Assembly: GCA_963812915.1 (NCBI GenBank)
Contig: CAWEXB010000014.1
Coordinates: 124,001 to 188,000 of the forward strand
DNA: 64,000 nucleotides
Reading direction: 5' to 3'
Source of the DNA: JACVRW01 sp963812915
Lineage (GTDB): Bacteria > Actinomycetota > Thermoleophilia > Solirubrobacterales > Thermoleophilaceae
The notes under the pieces were generated by a model. The model was not told the DNA's origin. It saw nothing but the letters and a program-made list of their open reading frames with translations, and searched no databases. Shown in pieces: positions 8,055 to 17,009 of the stretch (positions within the stretch are counted from its first letter, which is position 1; every line of letters starts with the position of its first letter). The position numbers and the translations under genes are program-made.

Positions 8055-8825
8055 CTAGCGGACCCTGTAGACCCGGTACATGCCGAGCCGGTTGTGCTCG
8101 CCGAAGAAGCAGACCATGGCGTAGCGGCCCCTGCGCGCGAACCGGACCTCGTTGTCGTTGGTCGTGCCTTGGCTGATCAGGCCCTGCACCGTGACGGACG
8201 GGCCGCCGACGACGCGCCTCATCGCCCTGTCGTTGCTGCCACGGAATGCACGCCCGACCTGCCTATCGGCAACGCCGGGACGCAGCGGGAACGCAAGCGC
8301 GAAGTGGAACGTCGTCCCGACGTTCTGAACCCGGATGCTGCCGTTGCGGGGCAACGTGTTCGGGCCCCTGAACCCGTAGTCGACCATCCGGATGCGCGCG
8401 TCCGGCCTGGGCGCCCGAGCTCCCGTCGGAGCGGAGGTCGTAAAGGTGGTCAGGGCCGCCGAGCTGCCCGCGCCCGCCGCGACCACGTAGGTCGTACCCG
8501 GCCGCAGATCGACCGTGAGCGAGCGGCCCGGCTCCGCAGTCGCCTCGAGAAAGACCAGGCTGAGCGCCGCCTCCTGGTTGCGCGAGAGCGTCCCGCGCAA
8601 CTGATCGAGCGTCACCCCCGGGCGCAACGTGGCGAGGTTGAACTCCCCCCGTCCGCTGTAGGTGAAGCGCGTGGGCCCGGCCCCGATCGGTCCGGAGGCC
8701 TCCAGCGTGATGCTCCCCCTGGCGTGGGTGACGGCGACCGTCGGAACGGGTGTCTGGGCGGCCGCCAGGGTGACCAGCACCCCGAGGAGCAGTATCGCCC
8801 CGCAGGCCAACTTGAGTCCGCGCAC
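8055..8825 (-). CDS. Secreted cupredoxin-like protein
   Basis: GTG 8825 is chosen because GAGAGG lies about 9 bp upstream and a clean signal peptide follows (LKLACGAILLLGVLVTLAAAQ). The 256-residue protein has a beta-rich middle part and ends RYAMVCFFGEHNRLGMYRVYRV. That C-H-M spacing recalls type-1 copper sites of small cupredoxins, and the preceding strand (TFHFALAFPLRPG) fits such a fold. It lies just downstream of arsM on the same strand but 102 bp away. Copper binding is an inference from spacing only; it could be a redox-inactive relative. Confidence 0.6.
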   Translation of the reverse strand: MRGLKLACGAILLLGVLVTLAAAQTPVPTVAVTHARGSITLEASGPIGAGPTRFTYSGRGEFNLATLRPGVTLDQLRGTLSRNQEAALSLVFLEATAEPGRSLTVDLRPGTTYVVAAGAGSSAALTTFTTSAPTGARAPRPDARIRMVDYGFRGPNTLPRNGSIRVQNVGTTFHFALAFPLRPGVADRQVGRAFRGSNDRAMRRVVGGPSVTVQGLISQGTTNDNEVRFARRGRYAMVCFFGEHNRLGMYRVYRVR

Positions 8826-8927
8826 TTGATGATCCTCTCGGAGTGGGAAGACGCTCCCACCGACCCTCTCCCGGGGGCGGGCACATGTCAAGCCGTGCGG
8901 CCCCGGCCTCGCGTCCCAGACGCCCGA

Positions 8928-9726
8928 CTAACGGGAGCGGCGAGCTCGGACGATGGCGGAGCCGGCCTGCTCGTGGACGCGGTGGGTCTCCTGGATCTCG
9001 ATGTCGACGAAGCCGGCGTCGGCGAGCGCGCCTTCGAACTCCGCCCGCGTGAGTGCGCCCGCGATGCAGCCTGTCCACTGTTGCATGTCGGCGCGGGTTG
9101 CGGGGTCCATGTCCTCGTCGGCGACGATGTCGCTGACGGCGAAACGGCCGCCGGGCCGCAGGACTCGCGCGGCCTCGCCGAGGACGCGGGACTTGTCGGC
9201 CGACAGGTTGATCACGCAGTTCGAGATCACGACGTCGACCGATTCGTCCTCGAGTGGCATCTCCTCGATGTAGCCCTTGACGAACTCGACGTTGTCGACG
9301 CCCGCCTCGGCCGCGTTGCGCCGGGCGAGTTCGAGCATCTCGTCGGTCATGTCGAGCCCGATCGCCCTGCCGCTCGGGCCGACGCGGCGGGCGGAGATCA
9401 GCACGTCGGCGCCGGCGCCCGAGCCCAGGTCGAGCACGGTCTCGCCCTCGTGCAGCCGCGCGACGGCGGTCGGAACGCCGCAGCCGAGCGAAGCGTCGAC
9501 GGCCGCCGCGGGAGCGCCGTCGGCTTCGTCGCCGTAGAGGGTGGCGCCGAGGGAGCCGTCGGCGTCGTCGGCGGCCGCCGCCGCAGCCGCTTCCCGGGCC
9601 GCAGCAGGTGGCCTCGGCCTCGATCTGTCGAGCCTTGTCAAAGGCCCCGCTGGCGGCCCGGCCGGCGGCGCCCGCGTAGCGCTCGCGCACTGCCTCGCGG
9701 ATGGTGTCGGCGGGTGTGCTGGTCAT
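8928..9726 (-). CDS. arsM: Arsenite S-adenosylmethionine methyltransferase ArsM, frame change near 9600
   Basis: The N-terminus from ATG 9726 (TIREAVRERYAG, then ATCCGPGSGCGG with the usual Cys pair) is in one frame. From about residue 45 the frame changes and reads DGSLGATLYG, LDLGSGAGADVLISARRVG (SAM motif I), DMTDEMLELAR, VISNCVINLSADKSRVLGEAARVLRPGG and QQWTGCIAGAL. One extra base in the GGCCGCC run accounts for the shift. Family enzymes methylate As(III) using conserved cysteines; NCVINL and WTGCIAG carry the two catalytic-domain cysteines. Start and the arsN stop overlap as ATGA, so the two genes are coupled. Confidence 0.88.
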
Positions 9727-10178
9727 GCTGCGAGCTCCAATCTCATCAGGGTCGCGTTGTCGGGGCAGGCGCCGCGTAGTTCGGCGCTCGCCCGCAGAGC
9801 GGCCGGGGCGCTCGCACGAGGGAGCGCCTCGAAGCCGTGCGCGGCGAAATACGGCTGCGCGTCGGTGGTGAGCAGGAACACCTCGCGAGCGCCGGCGCGG
9901 CTCGCCTCGGTGAGCACCGCCTCGAGGAGCTCGCGGCCGTGCCCGCGGCCCTGGAACTCCGGGTGGACGACGAGCGAGCGCAGCAGCCACGCGTCGCCGT
10001 GGCGTTCCGCGCCCGCGAGACCGGCGAGGCCGCCCGCGGGGGCGTCCAGGATCCAGAAGCCGGCGAAGTGCTCGTCCAAGCCCGCGAGCGGTAGCCCCGC
10101 GGCGCGGACGAGGGCACGCGCGGTTTCGAGATCCTCCCGCCGGGCGGCGCGCGGCGCCGAGGTCACGGTCCCGGTCAT
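9723..10178 (-). CDS. arsN2: ArsN-type GNAT acetyltransferase of the arsenic locus
   Basis: The 151-residue GNAT-fold protein starts with ATG 10178 (MTGTVTSAPRAARRE). The acetyl-CoA-binding motif is LLRSLVVHPEFQGRGHGRELLEAVL, followed by AREVFLLTTDAQPYFAAHGFEALPR, typical of the ArsN2 group found beside arsR and arsM. Related ArsN1 enzymes acetylate phosphinothricin-like arsenicals; ArsN2's substrate is not settled. The frame is open upstream into the arsR gene, so a translational fusion cannot be excluded. The stop overlaps the arsM start. Confidence 0.85.
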   Translation of the reverse strand: MTGTVTSAPRAARREDLETARALVRAAGLPLAGLDEHFAGFWILDAPAGGLAGLAGAERHGDAWLLRSLVVHPEFQGRGHGRELLEAVLTEASRAGAREVFLLTTDAQPYFAAHGFEALPRASAPAALRASAELRGACPDNATLMRLELAA

Positions 10179-10576
10179 CGGCGTCCCGCGCTCGGCGCGG
10201 GCCGGCGGCTGCCGGTGCCGCGGCACGCCCCGCCTGCTGCGACTCGTGGCGCCCGGGCGCGCGGCGGGCAGGTGATCTTCTCGCACCTTGCCCATCACGA
10301 ACTCGGCGGCCGACGGGAAGCAGTCGATGCATTCTCGTTGATCTGGAAGAAGCTGCTCGTGCCGCGGTGCTCGACGAGCACGAAGCAAGTCTCCGCGAGG
10401 AGCCGCAGGTGCTCCGAGACGGTCGACTGCCCGACGTCGACGCCGGCGACGATCTCGCCGACGGAGAGCGGCCGCCGCTCGCTGGCCAGCAGGTTGAGGA
10501 TCTCGAGCCTCGTGGGATCGGCGAGACAGCGGAACCAGCCCGCGTACAGCTCGGCCTGGTCGCGCGTGAGATTCAT
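10179..10576 (-). CDS. arsR: ArsR-family arsenic repressor 2, frame change near 10330
   Basis: From ATG 10576: MNLTRDQAELYAGWFRCLADPTRLEIL, then the DNA-binding helix VDVGQSTVSEHLRLLAETCFVLVEHRG and TSSFFQINEN. The usual C-terminus (ECIDCFPSAAEFVMGKV) continues in another frame, indicating one missing base around 10330. The vicinal-type cysteines CIDC and the Cys in AETC fit an As(III) site outside the recognition helix. After correction the frame has no stop before arsN, so the proteins may be fused or another indel remains. The operator at 10571-10601 overlaps its start. Confidence 0.75.
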
Positions 10577-10601
10577 CGTTCATCGACGATAGACGATGAA
10601 T
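10571..10601. promoter_or_regulatory. ArsR-type operator over the arsR2 start codon
   Basis: ATTCATCGT and ACGATGAAT form perfect 9-bp arms around an inner imperfect repeat (TCATCG/CGATAG), 31 bp in all. The minus-strand ATG of arsR2 is inside the left arm. A plausible minus promoter (TTGCGC, 17 bp, TATCGT) overlaps it, and its start point would be at or next to the ATG, suggesting a leaderless autoregulated message. Confidence 0.65.
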
Positions 10602-10992
10602 GCCGGCGGCGCAAGGGCGGATGGCACGGAAACCGCCTGACGAGAGCCAGCCGGCGAACTCGTCCAGCGCCTCGGGGATGACGTAGTAGAAGGCCCACAG
10701 CCCGCGTCGCTCGGAATCGACGATGCCCGCCTCGCGCAGCACCTTGAGGTGGTGCGAGACCGTCGGCTGCGACAGTTCGAAGAGGGGTACGAGCTCGCAG
10801 ACGCAGACCTTGCCGGCGTGCTTCCTGAGCACGTCGACGAGCTGCAGGCGGATCGGGTCGCCGAGCGCCTTGGCGATCGCCGCCATCCGCTCCGCCTCGT
10901 GTCGTTCGACGTCCGGGTAGACGACCGGCTCACAGCACGGCTCGCCGGCGGGCGCGCTTCTGCTTCGGGGCGAGCTCCAAATCGATCGACAT
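10602..10992 (-). CDS. arsR: ArsR-family repressor 1, frame change near the N-terminus
   Basis: ATG 10992 opens MSIDLELAP and then hits a stop. In another frame the protein continues APAGEPCCEPVVYPDVERHEAERMAAIAKALGDPIRLQLVDVL, KVCVCELVPLFELSQPTVSHHLKVLREAGIVDSE and WAFYYVIPEALDEFAGWLS. One base change near 10960 restores a full ArsR. Its CVCEL box (ELCVCDL-like) is the classic alpha-3 metal site. The C-terminal stop is not defined in the corrected frame; the given left end is where homology stops. Two different arsR genes in tandem suggests separate thresholds or ligands. Confidence 0.75.
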
Positions 10993-10999
10993 GAATGCA

Positions 11000-11028
11000 C
11001 ACTTATCGATTGAACCAAGGTTTGTCAA
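11000..11028 (-). promoter_or_regulatory. Sigma70-like promoter of arsR1, probably leaderless
   Basis: On the minus strand TTGACA (11028-11023), a 17-bp spacer and TAAGTG (11005-11000) end 7 bp before the arsR1 ATG. Transcription would start on or next to the A of the ATG. The spacer holds AACC-TT-GGTT and ATCGAT, candidate repressor contacts. Confidence 0.6.
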
Positions 11029-11119
11029 TGCTTAAACTGCGCGGCGTGGAGCTGGGGCCCACGGGCTGCCCGGCGAGCACGCGCAGAAAGCTGGTGCCAG
11101 CGGCCTAGGAGGAGAAGAA

Positions 11120-11755
11120 ATGAAGTACGTGCTCTTCGTCTGCACCCAGAACGCCGGGCGCTCCCAGATGGCGCAGGCGCTGTTCGAGAGGCACGGGCCG
11201 TCCGACGTGCGCGCCGAGTCGGCCGGCGCCGAGCCCGGCGACCGCGTCCACCCGGTCGTCGTCGAGGCGATGCGCGAGATCGGCATCGAGCTGGAGGGCC
11301 GGCGACCGAAGAAGCTGACGCTCGAGATGCAGCTGCACGCCGACTGGGGGATAACGCTCGCTTGCGGAGCCAAGTGCCCGTACGTCCCCTCGGTGGTCGA
11401 GGACTGGGACGTGGCGGACCCCGCCGGCCAGGCGATCGAGGTGGTGCGGACCATCCGCGACGAGATCGAGCGGCGGGTGCGTGGACCTGGCGGAGAGCCG
11501 GATCGAGCAGATCCGCGAGGACCGCCGGCAGCACATGATGCGGATGCGGCGTCTGGTGCTCCGCTGGTGGAGGAGTTCGGGGACCGGCTCACCGACGAGG
11601 AGATCCGGACGATCGCCGACGACATCCTCGACACCTACGACGAGGTGCCGATCCGCTCGTTCGTGATGACGCTCGCCAACCGGCGCGCGCGCGAGATCCT
11701 GAAGAAGCGAGCCGGCCCGGACCTCAGCCCTGCCAGCCCTCTATCCGCCCCTTGA
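11120..11755 (+). CDS. arsC: Arsenate reductase ArsC (LMW-phosphatase type) with C-terminal three-helix domain
   Basis: A strong RBS (AGGAGGA, 11107-11113) precedes ATG 11120. Residues 1-~118 are the low-molecular-weight phosphatase-like reductase: VLFVCTQNAGRSQMAQALF is the CX5R loop, and ITLACGAKCPYVP and EDWDVADPAG carry the further cysteines and the Asp loop. Residues ~150-200 (EEFGDRLTDEEIRTIADDILD, RSFVMTLANRRAREILKK) resemble the three-helix bundle seen with actinobacterial ArsC proteins. The linker at ~120-148 only makes sense in a different frame (LAESRIEQIREDRRQ, 11480-11560), implying two compensating indels. Reduces As(V) to As(III) with thioredoxin or mycothiol. Divergent from arsR1 and overlapping the E2 gene by 32 bp. 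Confidence 0.88.
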   Translation: MKYVLFVCTQNAGRSQMAQALFERHGPSDVRAESAGAEPGDRVHPVVVEAMREIGIELEGRRPKKLTLEMQLHADWGITLACGAKCPYVPSVVEDWDVADPAGQAIEVVRTIRDEIERRVRGPGGEPDRADPRGPPAAHDADAASGAPLVEEFGDRLTDEEIRTIADDILDTYDEVPIRSFVMTLANRRAREILKKRAGPDLSPASPLSAP

Positions 11756-13023
11756 GGGTGGAGAGGAACTGGGCCGCCAGCGCGCCGTCGAGGGCACGGT
11801 GGTCCCAGGACATGCAGAGGTAGGTCATCGGTCGAATGGCGATGCTGTCGTTGCCGTCCGCGTCCGTGACCACCACCGGCCGCTTGACAACCGCCTCGAG
11901 GTCGAGGATGGCCACCTGCGGCTGGTTGATGATCGGGGTTGCGAGCACGGCGCCGTAGGCGCCCGGGTTGGTGATGGTGAAGGTCCCGCCGCCCACCTCG
12001 TCGGGGGAGAGCCGCTTGCCGCGGGCGCGAATCGCGAGGTCCTTGATGCGGGTGGCAAGGCCCTCGTGCGACAGCTCGTGGGCGTTCCGGATCACCGGCA
12101 CGATGAGGCCCTCCTCGCCGAGCGACACGGCGATTCCCAGGTGCACCTCCTCGTGCACGGTCAGCATTTCGCCTTCCAGGGTCGCGTTGAGGACCGGGTG
12201 CTCGCGCAGCGCCGCGATCGTCGCCCGCGCGACGAAGGGCAGGTAAGAGCGCCGGCCGCGCGCCGCCTCGATCCGGCTCATGTCGGCCTCGACGATCGTG
12301 GTGCAGTGCGCCGCGGTCCGCAGCGAGCGCAACATGTGCTCGGCTATCCGCTTGCGCATCACGGAGAGCTCGCGGCCGCCCGGGGCGGCGGGGGCGGGCT
12401 CGGCCGGCGCCCCCTCCTCGCGATAGGGGGATTCCATGTGCAGGGCCGGCTGTGGCGCGGCCTCCTCGGGCGCGGCCTCCTGGGGCACCCTCGCCCCGGC
12501 GCAGGTAGGCGAGCACGTCCCTCTTCGTCACCCGCCCCCGGCGCCCGCTCCCTTCGATCAGCGACAGGTCGAGATCGTGCTCCTCGGCCATGCGCCGCAC
12601 AACCGGCGTGACAGGCGGCGCGCGGCCGTCGCCGTGCTCCGGTCTGCCGCCGTCGCCGCCGGACTGGCGCTCCACGCCGGCCGCCGCCGGGGCCCGGGGT
12701 GAGTCGGGGGCAGAGGCCTCCGCCGGGGCGGGGGCCGCGGCCCGGGCGTCCGCGGTGACCGCGGCCGGCTCGATGGTCGCCAGCACCGTGCCCACGTCGA
12801 CCGTCTCGCCGACCTCGACGAGCACCTCCTTCAGCCGGCCGGCGCCCGGCGCGGGCACCTCGGTCTCGACCTTGTCGGTCGAGATCTCCACGATCGGCTC
12901 GTCGGCCTCGACGGAGTCGCCGGGCTGCTTCTTCCACTCGACGATCGTGCCCTCGGCGACCGAGACGCCCATCTGGGGCATCGTCACCTCCAGCAGGCCG
13001 TCGCTAGTAGGCGAGGAGCTCAC
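11724..13023 (-). CDS. 2-oxoacid dehydrogenase E2 (dihydrolipoyl acyltransferase), frame change near 12490
   Basis: From GTG 13023: lipoyl domain residues ~10-85 with the lipoyl lysine in EISTDKVETEVPAP. An Ala/Pro linker follows, then the E3-binding domain (VTPVVRRMAEEHDLDLSLIEG, GRVTKRDVLAYL). The frame then shifts, and the catalytic domain follows (ELSVMRKRIAEHMLRSLRTAAHCT, FTITNPGAYGAV, CMSWDHRALDGALAAQF); DHRALDG is the catalytic HxxxDG motif. One base in a G/C run near 12490 is enough to join them. The gene overlaps the E1beta stop by 20 bp, so it is the third gene of the operon. The acyl substrate (pyruvate, branched-chain or acetoin) cannot be decided. Confidence 0.9.
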
Positions 13024-13972
13024 GGCACGCGTCCCTCACGTCCTCGACCTGGGGCAGGACGGCACGCTCGAGCGGCGGGCTGAAGGGGATCGGCACGTCC
13101 GGCGCTGTGACCCGTACCACCGGGCCGTCCAGGTCCTCGAATGCCTCCTCGGCGATCAGCGCCGCGATCTCGGCGGCGACCCCGCAGGCGCGCGTCGCCT
13201 CCTGCACGAGCACGACCTTGCTCGTCTTGCGCACGCTGGCCAGCACGGCGCCGCGGTCGTACGGGTAGAGCGAACGGAGGTCGAGCACCTCGATCGATGC
13301 GCCGTCGAGGTCCTCGGTCGCCTCCAGCGCCGTTAGCACCATCGCGCCGTAGGTGATCACGGTGAGGTCGTCGCCCTCGCGCGCAAGGCGCGCCTCGCCG
13401 AGCGGCGTCTCGTACCGTCCCTCCGGCACCTCGCCGCGAGAGCGCCGGTACAGGTGCTTGTGCTCCATGAAGAGCACCGGGTTGGGGTCGCGGATGGCCG
13501 CCGCGATCAGCCCCTTCGCGTCCTCCGGCGCGGAGGGGGCCACCACCTTCAGCCCCGGCGCCTGCAGGAACCACGCCTCGGGGTTCTGGGAGTGGAACGG
13601 GCCGCCCGAAAAGCCGCCGCCGCTCGGCAGGCGCACGGTCATCGGAACCGAGAGCCCCTGGCGGTAGTGAAGCTTCGCCGCCACGTTCACGAGCTGATCG
13701 AAGCCGCACGAGATGAAATCCGCGAACTGCATCTCGCACACCGGCCTGAGCCCCTCCACCGCCGCGCCCACGGCGGTGCCGATGATGGCGTTCTCGGCGA
13801 GCGGCGTGTCCCAGACGCGGTCCGCCCCGAACTCCTCGATGAACCCGTCGGTGACCTTGAAGGCGCCGCCGAAGGCACCTATGTCCTCGCCCAGGCAGAA
13901 GACGCTGTCGTCGGCACGCATCTCCTCGCGCAGCCCATCGGAGATCGCCTGGAGGTAGGTGAGCTCAGGCAT
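13004..13972 (-). CDS. 2-oxoacid dehydrogenase E1 beta subunit
   Basis: The 322-residue transketolase-like beta subunit starts MPELTYLQAISDGLREEMRADD. It contains FCLGEDIGAFGGAFKVTDG, DTPLAENAIIGTAVGAA and CEMQFADFISCGFDQLVN, and a C-terminal transketolase domain (DLTVITYGAMVLTALEA, DLRSLYPYDRGAVLASV). With E1alpha it decarboxylates the 2-oxoacid on thiamine diphosphate and passes the acyl group to E2. It overlaps the E1alpha stop by 8 bp and the E2 start by 20 bp. Confidence 0.94.
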   Translation of the reverse strand: MPELTYLQAISDGLREEMRADDSVFCLGEDIGAFGGAFKVTDGFIEEFGADRVWDTPLAENAIIGTAVGAAVEGLRPVCEMQFADFISCGFDQLVNVAAKLHYRQGLSVPMTVRLPSGGGFSGGPFHSQNPEAWFLQAPGLKVVAPSAPEDAKGLIAAAIRDPNPVLFMEHKHLYRRSRGEVPEGRYETPLGEARLAREGDDLTVITYGAMVLTALEATEDLDGASIEVLDLRSLYPYDRGAVLASVRKTSKVVLVQEATRACGVAAEIAALIAEEAFEDLDGPVVRVTAPDVPIPFSPPLERAVLPQVEDVRDACRELLAY

Positions 13973-15035
13973 GGCTCGCCTGCTTGGCCCAGCGCGACCA
14001 TGGCGCCGCCCCGTCGCCCAGCTCCGGCTCGGCGTCCGCGAACACGCCCGCGGTCGCCGTCCTCGGATCCGGCATCTCCTGCGCGAGCGCCCACTCGGTC
14101 TCCCGGTCGAGCTCCTCCTTCACCGAGGCGCGTATCGGCTCGACCTCGATGCCCTCGCCGCCCAGGAGCTCCTCGTAGCGCCGGATCGGGTCGCGCGCCT
14201 CCCACTCCTCGAACATCTCCTTCGGCACGTAGCGCATGTCGTCGTGAGCGCCGTGGCCGTGCATCCGCATGGTCTCGGCCCCGATGAGGGTCGGACCGCC
14301 ACCCGAGCGCGCCCGCTCGCAGGCCTCCGCGGCCGCCTGGAACACCGCCTCCACGTCGTTGCCGTCGACCTTGAGGCCGCGGAAGCCGTAGCCCGCCGCG
14401 CGCTCGACCGGGTCGACCGCGAACTCGCGCTCGTTCGGCGTGGAATAGGCCCACTGGTTGTTCTCGAGCACGAACACGACCGGCAGCTGCCTGACGCCCG
14501 CCACGTTCATTGCCTCGTGCCACTGACCGTTCGCCGTGGCGCCGTCGCCGAACCACGTCATCGCGACCCGGGGCTCGCGGCGCATCTGGAAGGCGATCGC
14601 CAGCCCGCACGCCACCAGCGCCATGTCGGGCAGCATCGAGACCATCTGGACTGAGCCGAGCCGCTGGTCGGCGAAGTGCATGTTCGCGTCCTTGCCGCCG
14701 GAGACTCCGCCCGCGCGGCCCATCATCTGTGCAAGGACGCGTCCGGGAGCGACGCCGCGGACGAGGTGTGCGCCGAGGTCGCGGTGCAGGATGCACGTGC
14801 GGTCCTGCGGAGCGAGCGCGAACGCCGGCCCCACGGCCGTCGCCTCTTGACCTCGACCGTCGTAGAAGGAACCCGGAACCTTTCCCTGGCGGTAGAGGGT
14901 GAGGGCCCGCTCCTCGGTGGCGCGCATCAGCAGCATGTAGCGAAGAAGCGCCCGCCGGTCGTCGGCGGTCAGGGAGGGCGTCGGTACCTCGCCCTCCTGC
15001 TCTACTCCGGCCTGTCTGGCTGACGATGTCGCCAC
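13965..15035 (-). CDS. 2-oxoacid dehydrogenase E1 alpha subunit
   Basis: A GTG start gives 356 residues. ThDP-binding features are clear: SFYDGRGQEATAVG, GRAGGVSGGKDANMHF, and the pyrophosphate/metal motif FGDGATANGQWHEAMN followed by FVLENNQWAYSTP. The phosphorylation-loop region MRMHGHGAHDDMRYVP is also present. First gene of a three-gene operon (E1alpha, E1beta, E2). The E3 component (lipoamide dehydrogenase) is not in the window and is presumably shared from elsewhere. Confidence 0.94.
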   Translation of the reverse strand: MATSSARQAGVEQEGEVPTPSLTADDRRALLRYMLLMRATEERALTLYRQGKVPGSFYDGRGQEATAVGPAFALAPQDRTCILHRDLGAHLVRGVAPGRVLAQMMGRAGGVSGGKDANMHFADQRLGSVQMVSMLPDMALVACGLAIAFQMRREPRVAMTWFGDGATANGQWHEAMNVAGVRQLPVVFVLENNQWAYSTPNEREFAVDPVERAAGYGFRGLKVDGNDVEAVFQAAAEACERARSGGGPTLIGAETMRMHGHGAHDDMRYVPKEMFEEWEARDPIRRYEELLGGEGIEVEPIRASVKEELDRETEWALAQEMPDPRTATAGVFADAEPELGDGAAPWSRWAKQASHA

Positions 15036-15315
15036 GTGTAAGTGCCCTCCGGGCTTCCTCCCGAAAGGTACCCACCGAGCGACTGGCTCACGCGCCGGGG
15101 CCGCACGGAACCGGCGGTCGCGCGTCGCCAGTCCTCAAAACCCTCCACAGAACCTCCTTCTCCCAGGGGCAGTCAGGTTGTGCGTCCTGGAGACGCAAAA
15201 CCCGCCGCGCTTCCGGGGGCACCGCGTTTGGGGAGGATTGTCCGTCCTCGTCCCGGTCTGCTCGACTGCGAGCGTGCCGGGGTCGACCGTCACGGTAGGG
15301 CCGTCAGTAACTTCC
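15036..15315. other. Intergenic region between E1alpha and the chimeric regulator
   Basis: Two hundred and eighty bases with no convincing gene. A small inverted repeat TGCGTC-CTGGA-GACGCA near 15192 is flanked by AAAA on the plus side. It could be a weak structure, but it is not a clear terminator. Confidence 0.3.
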
Positions 15316-16817
15316 TTACGCCTTCGCCTCCACCGCCGCGTGGGCGGGTTGCTTGGCTGCCCCAGGGGCCGCTCGCTTGTCGAAGTAGTCCTCGCCCTCG
15401 ATGCTGATCCGCGGCAGCAGGCGGTCGAGCCAGGAAGGCATCCACCAGCTCGCCTTCCGAGCAGCGTCATGACCGCTGGGACCAGCAGCGGCACCGAGAT
15501 CGCACAGGAGCTCCGCCCGCGCGTCGCCGGGCGGTGGCTCGGCGAGGGCACGCCGGAGGTAGGCAACCGCCGCCTCGGGTGCACCGCGCTGCTCGGCGCT
15601 CTCCGCGGCCGCGCGTAACAGCTCCACCCGGCCGGCCTCGCCGGCGGGCGTGCTTTGAAGCAGATGGGTGGCCACTCGCTCCACCGGCGCTCCGGCTTCG
15701 TCCAGGAGGCGCGCGACGGCCAGATGTCGGGCGGCGCGCTCGCCTGGCAGCAGGTCCTCGTATACGGCCGCCTGCACGATCGGATGGACGAAGCCGAGGA
15801 GCGGGTCGTCGGCGAGCACGCCCGCCCGGACGAGGAGATCCGCGACCGATCGCGCCTCACGCGCGTCGATATCGGCCACCTCCGCGGCGATGCCGATATC
15901 GGCCTCTCCGCCGAGCACCGCCACGGCGCGGGCCAGCGACGTGGCGGAGGGGCCGAGCCGCTCCAGGCGGCGCAGGACGAACCGGCCGACCGCCGGGGGC
16001 CCGACGTCGCTCACGGTCCCGGCGGCCGCGCTGGTGGGCGCCACCTCCGCCTCGGACAGAGCGGCGACGAGCTCGCGCAGGAAGAGGGGGTTACCACCGG
16101 TCGCGCGGTGGCAGGCCCGACAGAACTCGTCCGCCGCGTCTTCCCCGAGCCGGCCGCGCACGACCACACTGGCACCGGCCTCTGTCAGTGGCTGGGGGCC
16201 GAGGACCTGGGCGGCGGGATCGTCGGCGAGCTCGCGCCAGAGACCGGTTCCCTCCGGATCCGACGGGCGGCCGGCCGCCACGAGCAGAACGGGCAGGCCC
16301 TCGAGGCGACGCGAGAGGTAGCCGAGGAATCGAAGCGACGAAGGATCGGCCCAGTGAGCGTCGTCGACGGAAAGCAGCAGAGGTCCCTCGTCGGCCAGGT
16401 TGGCGGTCAGCCAGTACAGCCCATGCAGGGCGCCGAACTCCGCGTCCCCACCCCCCGGCGCGGGCCCTGGGCCGCCCGCGCCGACGAGACGCTCCGCCAG
16501 CCCCGCCGCGCCGGCGAAGAGCGCCTGGCGCTCGGTGCCCGTGGCGGCGAGGACCGTCTGCTCGAACAGCTGACGCGCGACCCCGAAGGCGAAGTCCCGC
16601 TCGAGGACGGCGCCACGCGCCCCGAGCACCTGCAGACCCGCCTCACTGGCGGAGGCGCGGAACTCGCCAGAAGCCTGCTCTTGCCAACGCCGGCGGGGCC
16701 CTCCACGAGGACGACGCGACCGGCCCCTTCGCGCGCGCCGGCCACCGCCCTCGCCAGCTCCTCCAGCTCGCTTTCGCGCTCGAGCAGGGCCGGAATGGAG
16801 GTTGTCTGGCTGCCCAT
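15316..16817 (-). CDS. LuxR-type ATPase regulator N-terminal part joined to the C-terminal tail of an MMPL transporter
   Basis: From ATG 16817: MGSQTTSIPALLERESELEELARAV and a Walker A VEGPAGVGKSRLLAS. After a frame change near 16670 follow LQVLGARGAVLERDFAFGVARQLFE, LLLSVDDAHWADPSSLRFL (Walker B), RATGGNPLFLRELV and helical repeats to RAELLCDLG. This is the N-terminal two-thirds of a LAL/MalT-type regulator. Then, near 15500, homology switches: VPLLVPAVMTLLG in one frame and ASWWMPSWLDRLLPRISIEGE in the next form the characteristic end of an MMPL/RND transporter. The rest of the TPR region and the LuxR HTH are absent. This is either a recombination scar or a misassembly. Confidence 0.75.
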
Positions 16818-17009
16818 GTGTGCGTGGGTGCCGCCCGCGCAGCGAGCCTACCGGGTGGCCGCCGAGACCCCGCCGGAGGCGCGATGTGGTGCGGGCGCGC
16901 CCGCCTCCACGCTGGGGAAAACGTTTACATTTGAACCAATTGGGTACGCCCCGGCGGAGGGAGCGACAAGGGGGATCGCACCCTCGATCGAATGGCGGGA
17001 GGAAGCCGG

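Noticed and set aside
9723..11018. Single 431-residue protein covering the ars region
   Set aside because: The middle third is not protein-like and ArsR2 lies there in another frame; it is three genes joined by indels.
15182..15200. Possible tRNA or terminator around the TGCGTC/GACGCA repeat
   Set aside because: The stem is only 6 bp, there is no cloverleaf and no T-run.
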